NCBI GenBank assembly: GCA_029204225.1
Contig: CM055101.1
Coordinates: 63,822,671-63,886,670, forward strand
Reading direction: 5' to 3'
Source: Diphasiastrum complanatum
Lineage: Eukaryota > Streptophyta > Lycopodiopsida > Lycopodiales > Lycopodiaceae
Length of the DNA: 64,000 bases
Every line of letters begins with the position of its first letter. Position 1 is the stretch's first letter. The notes under the pieces are model-generated. The model was not told where the DNA came from, did not search any database, and saw nothing but the letters and a program-made list of their open reading frames with translations. The position numbers and the translations under genes were made by a program. Shown here one piece after another: positions 38,401-51,600 of this stretch.

Positions 38401-40976
38401 GAAGCCCGAATAGTTGGCATGGTCATTAGAAGAGAGAGAGAGTTAGGGTAGCACGATTAATCAGGCAAGGCTGAAGCAAGTAGGGTATCAAGAGGCAGGT
38501 GGGGCAGCAATGGCAAGGCAGCAGGCTGTAGGTAGAAAATAGGCATTAATCAGGGTGCTGTTTAGGCAACGATCAGGATAGTGAGTAGGCAACGACTAGC
38601 GAGGTGGTGAGTAGGCAGCGATAAGGGTGAGAATGAAGAGATTAGGCAAGTAGGGGCGTGAATATGCAGTGCTTACAGTGAGAAATAGGCAACAAATAGG
38701 GAGACTAGGAGCAGCGATTAAGGCGATGAATAGGTTGTAATTATGCAGCAAATGAACATGTGGTAATTAGGTAGGACAAGAAAATTGAATGAACAGGGAG
38801 GAGAAGAACGAATTGGGCAGTGATGGAAATTAGGGTGATGGAGGAGAAAAAACAATGGGCAGCGTTGGAAAGTAGGTCAATGGAGTAGGTGGAAGAATGA
38901 TGGAAAGTAGGATGATGGAGGAGGAAAAATGATGAGGCAGCAATGAAAAATGGAAGAGGATGGGTGATGGTGGACAGCTTGCAAGGCGAAGAAAGAAAGT
39001 GGTGGCAAGACAAAAAAAAATTGGCAACTAAGGTGGACAGGAAAGTGCTTTGATACCAAAGGCATCAATTGAAGAATAAAAAGCTGCAAATGTCATTCAC
39101 AACTCCCCCCCCCCCAAAAAAAAAAGAAGAAAAAAAACCAAGAGGAGTAAAAATGGTTGCTGAAAGCTCATGAAGATCTCCAAAAGATAGAAGATTTGTG
39201 GATCGCGATTCGAATTGTGACCCCAAATCGTTAAGATCGTTTTTTTTAATAAATTTTGAGTTTTTTTTTTTTTTGAAAAAAGGCATGCAATATGGGTATC
39301 AATAGAAAGAGAAAAAGGAGAGGATTAAGATTACATTGGTTTTTGGTCGCTTTGGGTCCAATTTTTGTGCTTTTGACCAATTCTAAATGCTGAGAGATTG
39401 CTTATGTACTGTACAAAGGGCAACAAAAGCATATTCCAAACAAGTGCAGCTCATGGAATCTAATATGGACTAGGCCAACCCAACGCCTCCATTAGACGAG
39501 CATCATGCGCGTGGTACCCGAAACCCTGAAATTGATCGTATTCAGTCACTAGGAAACTCATTTCAAATACACACGGTCACATCATTTATCTGCATTGCAG
39601 TTGAAACCATTTTGGCCCACAGGAATGAGGGTGCTTTCATTATTTTAGGAATTGGTTGTGCGGAAGTGGCTTTCATAAGCTTGGAATTCATTTGTGATAT
39701 GTTGTAGGTGCTGAAATTAATTAGAATAACAAGGCTATGGTAGAATGTTGATGCAAAGAGGTCGGGCAAACGGGAAAGCTGAGGCAATTGGACAGTATCA
39801 CATATCTTACCAGCGATGTGTTGTAGAATTTGATGGAGAACGTAGGCGAGTTTGATTTGGTCACTGGTGGCAGCCCTTGGGTTAATCTTTTAGAAAGCAA
39901 TAAGGCCAGCAGGGTTGTGCCAGTCCTGATCCAAGCTTGTTTTTTGAATTTAAACACGTTTTGGAAGATGTAAGAAAAGTCATGCACAGAAAAAAGCATT
40001 GACAAACATATCAATGCAGGTTTTAGCTGCCATTTTTTGATTGTCATTCACACCTCTTGCCTTATTACAAGATTTGGCCTCATTGTTTGTGTAGCATTCC
40101 AGATGAACACATAAGGCCAGACAAAAGGTTGTCGAAACTCCGTCAGATAAATGCTTCTAAAAAGAATTGACAGGCCTAAATGCAAAAGTCATGACCCAAC
40201 TGCATCAAACCTAATGTGTACGAAACCATAGACACTGAACCCTACCGAACCACAACTAACCGTATTCAAACCCCACCAAGCCATGCTAGCAAACCCTAAT
40301 GAACTACGGCTAATCATACCGAACCATATTCAAACCCTGTTGAGCCATGTTAGCAAACCCTCGATTATGGCATGGGATTGGAACCCTAAACTCTAGACCT
40401 AATAGCGTAGGAGTCTCTATGGGCATGAAGAAACGTAGCGTAGCCCTAAAGCTTGCCTCAAAATGATGCTCATAGATCACTTTACAATTAGGGCGAAAAA
40501 ACACATGGATTTAGGGCTTCGCAATTAGAATTTTGACTGCGGACGATGTCAGGCGAAACCAACTGTGTATTAGTCTCTGTGAGCATATTAAAATGCGATT
40601 TAGGTTTAGGGTTTCCGCCAATCGGATGCTATAGGCTAGCTCATGAAAATGGCCAAAATACACATGGATTTGGGGTGTGGCATTCAAATCTTGCTAGGTG
40701 CGTCGTAAAGTCCGAAACTCACATCATAGAAATTACCATGGGCACGGAGAACGGTGGTCTAGAAGGTTGAACCACCGATTTCGTTGCCTACGGCTCAATG
40801 TAATCACATTTAAAAAATGAAGTCTACACTTACCAAAAATCTTCATTCGTTGATTTCGCTTGCCACGGCACTCAAATGCCCCTGTCCCCCCCCACTGGCG
40901 CGTGCACGGCCTCCGCAATGATGAGTGGATGGGTGCCGAATGCTCACATGCCGAAAACCGTCGACATTGGCCACCA

Positions 40977-41030
<54 letters not shown>

Positions 41031-44000
41031 CCCCCCCAACTCTACCGAGAGCACCCAGATACACTTATGACCATGCGTACACACACTTATATCAAGATTT
41101 TCTCTCCTCATTGCTCCAGTATTCCCCACACAATAGACCAATTCAAACCCTGCACTCCACACATCGGCTTCTTTGGCTTTTCCATCTAAATCCCATAAGC
41201 ATCACTTCTCTACTCATTCCCATCAACCACATCTATTACGTAGCCTCAAGTGCCTCTATAGTCATACTTGTTGTCGAAAAACAAATATATGAGAATAAAG
41301 ATGGGAAACCACTTATTGATCTTCGTTTTAGTGCATCCTCTGGTTCCTATTGGAGAGAATCCTCCCTCGCGCCTCACCTCCCCGATTGAGTGATACAGGT
41401 TGTTGGACTAAATATGCCACTACTCTCTACACTATCACTACTGATCCTCCTATTGTCATCTCCCCTCGCCCTTCCACCACCTCTTTCTTCACCGTTGATA
41501 TGATTATTACTACAACCCCGCCGTGCAAGGGACATCGATGACTTAGAGGCCAAACTCCCGTTTCACTCTAATATTCTTGCACCCATTCTAGCCAGTTTGC
41601 TTAACCAAGCAGTTATATCCGGTTTTCCAAGATTTGGTGCACTAATATCATCCATCCTATCTACAAGAGTGGTGACCCTATGAATTCTAGAAATTATCGC
41701 ACCATTATGATAGGCCATATTGTGGCGAGAAACTCTATGGCACTATCCTCCAGACTGCAGTGAGTAGCGAGGCAGAGATTCATGGATTACATTACATGCA
41801 TTTTGTCTAAGTAGGATTTAGAGCTCAACATTCTACTAGTGACCACGTTTTCACACTTAGGGCTATTATTGAGGGGGCTAAATCTAAACATGAGAGGGTG
41901 TATTGCTGCTTTGTTGATTTTGGGAAGGCATTTGGTTCTGTCCCGAGACACTTACTTATAAACTCTATAGAGATTGTGCGACCTTGGTTTCTCTATTGAT
42001 ACAGTTTTGGTAGTTATGTTACTCTATCAGCAGGTTTGGGGATGTTTCAGATTAGATGCCGGGCTATCCCAGTTGATGAGGAGCACTGTTAGAATCAGGG
42101 TTGCTCCCTCTCCCCCACACTCTTTGGGTTATATATGGATGAGATTATATGTAGATGATGTGGCACTGCTTTCATCTACAACTGAGGGTATATAGATACA
42201 TCTAGATAGACTACACTCATTTGGTGGTAGATGGGGCTTGATCTTACATACCAGGAAGACTTAGATCATGATCTTTAACACTTCTAGAGCCTATATGCAG
42301 CAACAAAGTTTTACTTTGGATGGCCAACCTTTGGAGATTGTATCATCCTACACATAGTTGGGCACACTTTTCACAGGTCCAATATTTAGTATGCAACAGG
42401 TTGTGGCAACTAGGTTGAGGAAGGGCCCGACTCATCATCCTTTATTTAGTATGAGACAGGCTGCGGCAACTAGGGTGAGGAAGGGTCATGCATCCTTGGT
42501 TAGTCCTGAGTGTTCCTATTTTTGGAAGTATATTTGGGATGCACCGAGTAACAGTAGGTTGTTTGACATTATGGTCTCGCCTACAATTATGTATGCTATA
42601 GAGGTTTGGAGTACAGGGATTCTTGAGTCAAATTGGGCCAGTTGCCATTTGAGGATGGTCTACTTTAACCATGTATACATTGAGTTTGGTTGCTATCCAT
42701 ACATAAATAGTCCTTTTAATTTTTTTTTGGGGCTATTCTTGATCATTTGTCGACTATCATATACTACATATTGGAGGTTGTCTACTAAAAGGTCCATTAC
42801 CACCTAGTTGGAGTAGCTCTTTTCTATGTTTGATCAAGTTTTGACTAGATTGTACTGGATGTCTAATAATAGAACTACTATAGTCCTTTTAAGCATAGTA
42901 GCACAACATTTGCTTCTTATTTTGTCTTCTACAACGGCCTTGATGGTCTACTGCGACATTGGTACAATATTCAGCTTTTTGTTTTTGGCATCTTTTCAAC
43001 TATTGTTTGTTGTACTGTGCTTCAGATGTTTTTGGGGAGATCCTCCACATATGGCTTGTTGGGATCACACTAACAATCTGGGCTATATGCACCCTGTTTT
43101 TATTAGCTATGGTTTTATGGGTATTGGTACTGATTCCTGAATGTCTTTCAATGATCGTACTTCTGTGGGTTAAACTGGTTCCGATCTTTACCCTTATCAT
43201 AAGAACCTTTGGATGCAACCATAGTTAGAAGTAGATTTTCTTTTGTTGTACATTATACCATCTACTTCCATACTTACGAATTCATGTGACCATTGTATCA
43301 TGATTCATCAAGAAGTTACATGCATTTGACCATGATGAAAAATTAATGCAATATTGAATGTAATAGATGTAATGTAGCAGGTTGATCGAGACCCTGCTTG
43401 GCTTAATAGTAAGTTAGTAAACTCTAAAACCATGATACCTAGTTTGAGGAGGTGAAGGAGCCTATGAATTCTTCAATACCCATGAGCATAGAATCTATTG
43501 TCATGTTGGCACAACTTAGTTGTGAGAAAGTCTAACACCATATTAAGTAGTTGTACTTTGTGCTTTTATCTATATTTATAAAGTTTGCTTTACATCTTGA
43601 GTTATATCTCGTCTTTATTCTGAGTCTTGGGTTCGACCATTGTATGATCAATGTTTATGAGAAGTAGCATATTTGCATCAAAATTCCTTCATTGTATCAA
43701 AGACATAAATCTTGAAACCCTAGGTGGCTAGTACACTATGATAAGTTGAAATATTTCAGAGCTATCTTTTGCACTCTACATAAGTCAGTTGGCCAACATT
43801 ACTAAACTCAATTTTCCCAAATCTAGTAAGTTAGAGGGGCCAAATCATAGCATATGGATTTTGAAGATGCAAAATTATCAATATACATTATTAGAATGTA
43901 ATAACAAGGGGTCAATTCAAGCCATGCAATGAGAAAGAGACACAAAGATTTTGATGCTAAGAGTGAAATAGGATGGATCTGCATTATATGCTAGTCAAAT

Positions 44001-45627
44001 AAGCATCATCCCACAACTGTGTTTTCTTGTTAAATTATGGGCATGCTAAACTAATGAACATAAAGTTTCGCTATTCCTCTACGAGGAAGTAGGGAATTCA
44101 TTTGATTGGCGTGGCTCTTTGGTGTTGGCCTTCATCATGACTATGTTCGCCCTTCACCTGCAAAGAAGTGGGAGACTCTCATCACAACGGTCTTTGTACA
44201 AATGTATGAAAGCTAAGTCAGATGTGTGTTTGTGCATGTGACCTGACTTACTCTTGAGTAATGATGTAGTAGTAGGGGGATGTTGTAGCACTTGGTTTGT
44301 GCTATGCATGACGAAGTCCATGGTATGAGACTTTGTTGGTGGACTCCATAAGGTTGAAGATTGCATGTCTCCTTTGTTATGTTGGGTATTGTCTCAGACA
44401 TAACATTGATATATAGCATCATTCCAAATATTAGAGTCTAAAAGCTCTAGACATGCTTGGATTATCTTGTAGTCTATGTTTGAAATTGTTAATGCTGCAA
44501 GGCTATGAAATCTGAAGAATAAGTCGGTTTGGAGGCAAAGTACAACAAACCGATCTTACTGAAGTTAAGAATATCAGAGATCAATGGGCAGCTGTAGGTT
44601 ATAAAATCTCTGATGTAGATTTGGCTTTTAGTTTTTCTTGTTACAAATTACAATGATCTCTCACTTTATTTTCCTACTTGCCTTTCTTGCTATGGGTTTT
44701 CATGGTCTTCTATGGTTGGGCAAGCCATTGACCAAAACTATGAGTCTCAACCTAATTGAAAGGTGTAGTGATTGTTGACAGCTTACACCTGTGCCCCATC
44801 ATGGTTCTATGATCAAGTTGACCTACTGTTGGCCATAGTTACCCAAAATTGTCATATTCTACTGAATAAAGCTTTGCAACAAATTGGGTGGCTAGAGGGC
44901 CAAAATGTATGCTATACTTTTTTGGCCCCCTCAATAGTAAAAGTAGTCATATGCAACTGCTTCCATACATTTGGGGTCCGTAGTTGGAACTATATCCATG
45001 TTTAGAAGAATAGTTTGTCTTTCTTTCCTTCCAAAACTCATTCTTTTCAAATTTTGGCATCATCTTACATGTATACATTATTACATATGTTTAGCTTCAA
45101 ATATACTATGTAACATGCAAATTAAAACTTTGTAGCTTAGTCTGATCCACGCAGCCATTGCACTCTCTTCTTACTAGAGAGAGAATATGTGTGTCTAGAG
45201 AGAGTTAAGCTCTATATGATGACATTATATACAGAGCATCTCACTTGTTTTCCAAGATGGATGGCTAATTGATGTGTAATTAAATGGTTTACTATGATAA
45301 CCTCCCTCTCTGTCTTAACAATTCGGGTTTTTTTTGGCTTTTTTGGCCATTTTTTGGCTTTTTTTTTGGCTGTTTTTGGGGGTGGAGAGTAAAAAAGAGG
45401 CATTAAGTAATTAATTAATTAAATGCTATGGTGGGGAGGACACTCCCCCCAAAAGAAAGAATTAAATTTTCTAAACAATTCTGGTTTTTTTTGGCTTTTT
45501 TTGGGCTAATTGATTAACTATTTAACGGTTCACCATGGTTCATGGTCCCAAACTTGTATACAAAAGTGCATTCATTCTTAAGCGTGCTCTCTCTCCCTTC
45601 CCCTCTCTCTCTTAATGCATTCATGTT

Positions 45628-45697
<70 letters not shown>

Positions 45698-48600
45698 TGG
45701 CCACATGCAGGAAAGCAACTAGCTTTGCCACTCCTTGGTGATGCAGAAGGAGCTGCGCATCTCCATAGCTTGCTGCAGAAAATTTTCCTCAAATCTGCAT
45801 CTGCTGCGCTTTCATTGGAGATGAGATCTAACTGCAGTTATGTATCAGTCTGACCATGATTAACATGCAAGAGTGTGTTGCTGGTGGGCAACATTCATGC
45901 CAGTTGCCAGTTTTCAGAGGCTTTCAGATAGCTGCTGCATCTTTTCACATAGTGGATGGACGTGTTTTCAATGCATGTGGGCAACAACAGTTCTGCAGGA
46001 TGTAGGAGGGGTGCAGCATATTGCAGCACCCCCCGCTCTGGTGGCTGGCCACAGTGCATGTGGCCAGTGCATCTCTCCCTCATTTTATAAAGTGCAAGTT
46101 TGATTTAAACACTGAATGAATCTCTCTCTCTCTCTCTCTCTCTCAATGCATTTATATATGAGTTTTTTTTTTCTCATCATACTCGTACTACTTTTAAATT
46201 AAACAAGTTTTCTTTTGGTGCTCTAGCTGCAGAACCTTCATATTCAAACTGTTCCTGTTTACATTCGCTACTCCTTTCTGTACTGGTTTGTTTTTAATGA
46301 GAAAGAATTCCAGAACTCATCATTATTGCTTCACTAAAGCATAGGGTGTTTCCAGACATTTGTTTCTCCCTACGTGATGTTCATGTTATCTGATTGTTGT
46401 TTTGCAGCCTATCGTCATCTCCAATCCTCATCTGGTAGCATCTTTTGCTGAAAACTATCAGCAGGCATATCTTCATATCTCTACCGAGCTAACCAATACC
46501 AGTCCAGTATCTGCACTATTCAGCCTTAAAGCTCAGGTGGATATTGATGTGGAGGAGAATATTTGCTCATTAGAGCAAATTCAGTCAAAAGATTTAGAAA
46601 TTCCAGCTGGAGAAACTATAGTCGCAGCATTTGATCCGGTGAGATTCATTTCTTCTGGCTTATACTCATAGGTGTGGAAAGAAAATTTCATGGGAACATA
46701 CAACCTTAAAAAAATTTTATACAAATAATCCTAGGTTCTACATGGTTCTTGGTTGACTTATCTGTTATTCTCCTTAAAAAATATGAAAGGTACGAATATC
46801 AGTTCGCAGAGGGAAATAGGTCGTTTCCATTCTCAGATAAAAAAAAACTGAAGTCCTACAGTAGAGTTGTCCATCGAATTGTGGCCATTTATTCTAGGAG
46901 TTTCAGAGACACTATCTGTGTTTACTCATTGTTTCTCATCTAAGATACTAACTCCAAAGTACTCCCTTTCTGCCCCCGAGCTGATAAGAGAAGATACCTT
47001 AATCTCGTCAAATAACAAGACCGGTCAAATGTTTCAGAGAACAAAGTCTTAATGACAGTAGAGTTCCCAGGGATGCCCAACTTCTTGGCTCTTCTTAAGT
47101 AACCACTGTACTTTTGAAAATTCAGAGCATCATTTCCCATATTATTAGATGGGAGACTCCTGAGGGACGAGCATGCATATCAAGGACTTCGTGATCTTTT
47201 TTATTTTGATGCAACTTCTGGGTGCCTCCTATAGCTTGTTTTGTATGATTTTGTCCAGAAAAATGTGTGCTCTTGCATTGCTGTGATCTGCCAGAGTTTA
47301 AGGAGGTGTGCTTTCAGCAGGTTAGGGTTCAAGATTAGGCTTTTGAAGCAATAAGTGCAAGCAACCTTAGAACTGATCATTCAGGACTGGTTAGTTAATG
47401 GGTGAGCGAGTAGTTGTCTTAAAATTTGTAGGAAGCTCTAAGGTTCCCATTACAACCTTTCAACAAGGTGCAACAAGGAATCAGTTAAGGTCAAGCATTA
47501 ACAAAGTTAAGTGGACAACTTTCAGTGGAAGCAGGTTGATGAGAGGTCCATGGGGCCAAAAGGAAAGTAAAGCTAAACTAATTCTTTGGGATTGTTATGG
47601 TTTGTGCGATGTAAAGATTTGGTGTAAACAAGGTGGCAAGGAAGATGGATTTCATACTTTTTAGCACAAGCTTGTCTCATACCGTAGGACTAGTGAAAAG
47701 AACCCCAAGATAGGTGTAGGATTAAACAATCTCCAATGGCTGTCCATCTAGTAAAAGCTCTTGTCGCTGCATGAAAACCCTGGATGTGTTGAAGACCATA
47801 ACTTTGGTCCTCTCAATGTTAACTCACAAACCCCATCTAGTGTAGAAACCATGAAGACTGTCTAACTGTCTCTGTAATCCCTCTCTAGTTGAGGAGACTA
47901 AAGCAACATCATCTGCATATAGGAGAATGGCAATCATAATATCCCCAAGTCGGCAATCTGTACAACCACTCTGTTCAGTGACTCTCTCAAGCTCATCAAT
48001 ATATAGTCCAAATAGTATAGGTGAAAGGGAACAACCCTGTTTCACCTCGATGGTGCTCCTAATATGCTCTGAGAGGCCAATGTCACCCCGAAAACGGCCA
48101 AGAACTCGCTCATAAAGTGCCATCACGACTAGAACTGTGTCAGTAGAGAAGCCAAGATCACGTAGCCGTTGAATGAGAAGAAAGCGTGGAACAGAATCAA
48201 AGTCTTTCCTGAAGTCAACAAAGCAACAATAAACCCTTTGTCTCTTGTGCCTGGCCTCCTCAATGATAGCTCAAAGAGTGAAAACATGATTTGTGGTAGA
48301 GTGGTGAGCACGAAAGCCAGCCTGGCCCAATGCATGTAGTCCCTTGGTCTCAGCCTCAAAGCTGATCGATGACTGAAGTATAGTACCATAAAGTTTCGCT
48401 ATGACATGGCCAATCATGATAGTACAGAAGTTACCAAGATTCATGGGGTCACCATTTTTGTGAATGGGATGGACGATATCAGTACACCAAGAGTGGGGGA
48501 AGATCTGCAGCATGGATCAAAAGTTCTGATTAAAGGTCTTCTATGTCTCTAGTGCGGTAGGTCTTCATTCTCTTTATGGCCTCAGTGACCATTTCAGAGG

Positions 48601-51600
48601 TGAAGAAGTGGAATTCACTGGGACGGGGGGAGATGGAAATGGGCGAGTCAGTAGGTATGGTGTAGAGTGAGGTAGCGTAGGTGGACCAGACATGTAGGTC
48701 GTCAAGAAGAGGAGGTGGAGCACGAGGGATAAATGCATGCCAAAAGGCGCCAGTAGAGGAACTAAATAGGGAAGCAACGAGGTTTCTCCCTTTTTGTTCT
48801 TCGTAGCCGCACTTTTTGCGGCGGAGTGTACGATGGAGAGATCGACAAACAATGGAGAGAATAAGTGGATCATGTGTACGTGCATGTGTAACACGGAGGT
48901 GTAGTGAACGACACTCATCATCAAACCACGGAGGCCGAGCAGGACGAGCTAGTGTGATTGCATGACCGTGGGGTGTGGATGGAAAGGAAACCGAGGCGAC
49001 TGTACAAAGTGAGGTGGTAAGGAAACGAGCCTGTGACTCTAATGTGCTATCGTGCGAGAAGTGATGGAGTAAAGAGGCAAGGGCTTCCTGGTAAGTCTAG
49101 ATGTAAGGTTGAGCGAAGGTGTATCTGGGAGCACGGTCGATGGAGGAACGAGGTGAGCTTCGTGGAGTTGGGACAAAACCCAAATGGAAGGATAAAAAGG
49201 AGTGATCAGAGAGAGTATTGGGAATGACTTCGAAGTGTGATATCAGTGGAATGAGGGATGGTGATCCCATGAGGTAATCAACAACATTGTGCCCGCCACT
49301 ATGAGGGTAGCATGTGTAGCTGCCAGAATCAGGCCATTATAAATGGCCGAGCTCGTGAGCTTCTCCTAGCTGCAACAGATGCTCACCGTAACCAGTGATA
49401 GGACCGAGTGTGTCGGCTGAAATCCTAGTAACTCCCATATCATCACAACCAATGGCCCGTATGTGTAGATGGTCATCAGAATCATGGAACTTTGCTTGTC
49501 CCGCGTAGTTGTTCTGGCGTTAAAATTACCAGTAAAAAGAATAGAGCCATGATATGAGAATCTGATAATATCTGTGGAGAGATCAGTGAAGGGAGAGCCA
49601 ATGCCCTCTACGTAAGAGGAGGACTCACGAGGAAAGTAGCATGCAACAATGAAGTGATCTTTGGCCAATCCGATATCCCGTCCGATGAGACGGACCCATA
49701 TATAACGTGCGTACTCGTCATGATTGATAAACTCTATAATCGAGTGTAGTAACTCTCTGTATAAACATGCGACCCCACCTGCTACCACTCATGGATCTCG
49801 CCTCTACCCTGTATACCGAATCCCATCTGTAGCCTGACAATGTAGGTAGCCCTCGGATTTGGCTGTTATGTCTCTCCATAAAGAAAAGAATATCCCTATC
49901 TGTAATGAAATCCATAAGGTCGTCGGGGCAAGTCCTTATGAGTTGCAGGTAGAATGGGGACAATTGAATTGGTTTATGTAACTACTTGAGTAATGTACAA
50001 TCTTTAAAATAGTGATCTTAGTTTGCTGAGTAGCTTTGTGATTCAAGCACATTGTTAATCAAGGCCTGATTAAGTTTGCTAAGTGGCATAACCGCATGGA
50101 ATGGATGTAAAAAGGCTACTATTTTTTCCTATCGACATGGCACTCATGAAGGTGTGGATGCAGCCTCACATGTGTGTTCCAGCATATGTCCTTGCACATA
50201 TTTTGCTCACGGTAAGAGCCGTTCTCAACTTTTATGTATGTCTTACTTTTGCAGATGCTTTTTAAGCAGCCTCAATTATGGTGGCCAAATGGAATGGGTG
50301 ACCAGCCCCTTTATACAGTTAGCATCTTTGTTGAGATATCAGAGCAAGTTGAATCTGATTCCTGGAAGCAGTTATTTGGCTTTCGAAAAATAGAAAGCTT
50401 CATAGACTCTTCCACAGGTGGCAGGTGCAACCTTGAACTTCAACTTGGAACCCTTTGTAGGCTCTCTTTGGATCACTAGAATGTCATCAATGCCCTTTGT
50501 TGTGATTGTCTGATGCAATGCTAACTGAATGCTGTGCAGAATCTTTCAAGTAAATAGTCAGCCAGTTTTCATTCGTGGTGGAAACTGGATTGTGTCAGAT
50601 GGACTTCTTCGATTCTCAAAAGCTCGTTATGACACGGACATCAGATTTCATGCAGATATGAATATGAACATGATACGCGTGTGGGGTGGAGCACTATCAG
50701 AAAGGCCCATGTTTTATGATGCTTGCGACAAACGTGGCATTCTAGTAACTTGCACTTTTGCTCCCATCTTACTCACAAATTTAACAAGAATAAGATCGCC
50801 CATGGTTACTTTTTGAACGTTTTTCGTTGACTCTGGTTTGTGCCTCGAACTTTTGCTTCCACGTTTCACAAATTTAACAAGAATAAGAGCACCCATTCTT
50901 AATACTTTTGAAAGATCTAAGTTGACTGTGGCATATGCCTTGCATTTAGTTCAATTGATTCATGGTCTTTTCGGTTTGAGCCAATTGTGGTTCAATTCTT
51001 GCATTCAATCTAATTTTCTTCACACGTTCTCTTTTTGTGTAAGCAAAATTATGTGTGAATGATTATTTGTGTGTGCCTTCATTATCCTCAAACAGGTGAA
51101 CGTTGACTGCTTATTACTGAAGGGATCATGTTATGCACGATTATTTTCCAGCCAGTGGCAATCGTCCAAACATAGCTTAGTTGCAAATAATGACAAAATT
51201 ACTGCTCTTGTTCAAGAACCATTCAAATAGATACCATGCACTAGACTCCTATATTTAGAACCTTCCATCAATAAGTTCCTGGTTACGACATAAGCATTTT
51301 AACTAGTGACAGCACATTGCACTATACACAGGCTTATCTGATTTGCAAAATCATCTTGCAAAGTTTTCTATGATGTCTAAGCCTCAATGGAATAAGACCT
51401 ACCTTGCTTTATTTTTTGAGAATGTCAGCTGCTTTACAAACATCTATTGGTTTTAATGATTGCTATCACATGGATTAAGTTTTGCTAAGCTCAATCTATG
51501 CTTGCAGGTATGGCAAGAATTTTGGATAACAGGGGACTGCAATGGTCGAGGAGTTCCCCCTTCTAACCCTAATTGGCCTGATGATCATGACGTCTTTCTA

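Noticed and set aside
38741-39089. Several overlapping Ser/Phe/Leu-rich minus-strand frames
   Set aside because: They overlap in all three frames of a low-complexity, T/C-rich minus strand and match the non-coding leader of the candidate LTR element.
40599-40614. TTTAGGTTTAGGGTTT as an interstitial telomere
   Set aside because: Only two units; too short to distinguish from chance or a telo-box-like motif.
51020-51510. Possible alternative EBM exon between exons 8 and 9
   Set aside because: Exon 8 joins exon 9 in frame with the conserved GILV-WQEFW reading, so the 763-bp intron needs no extra exon.
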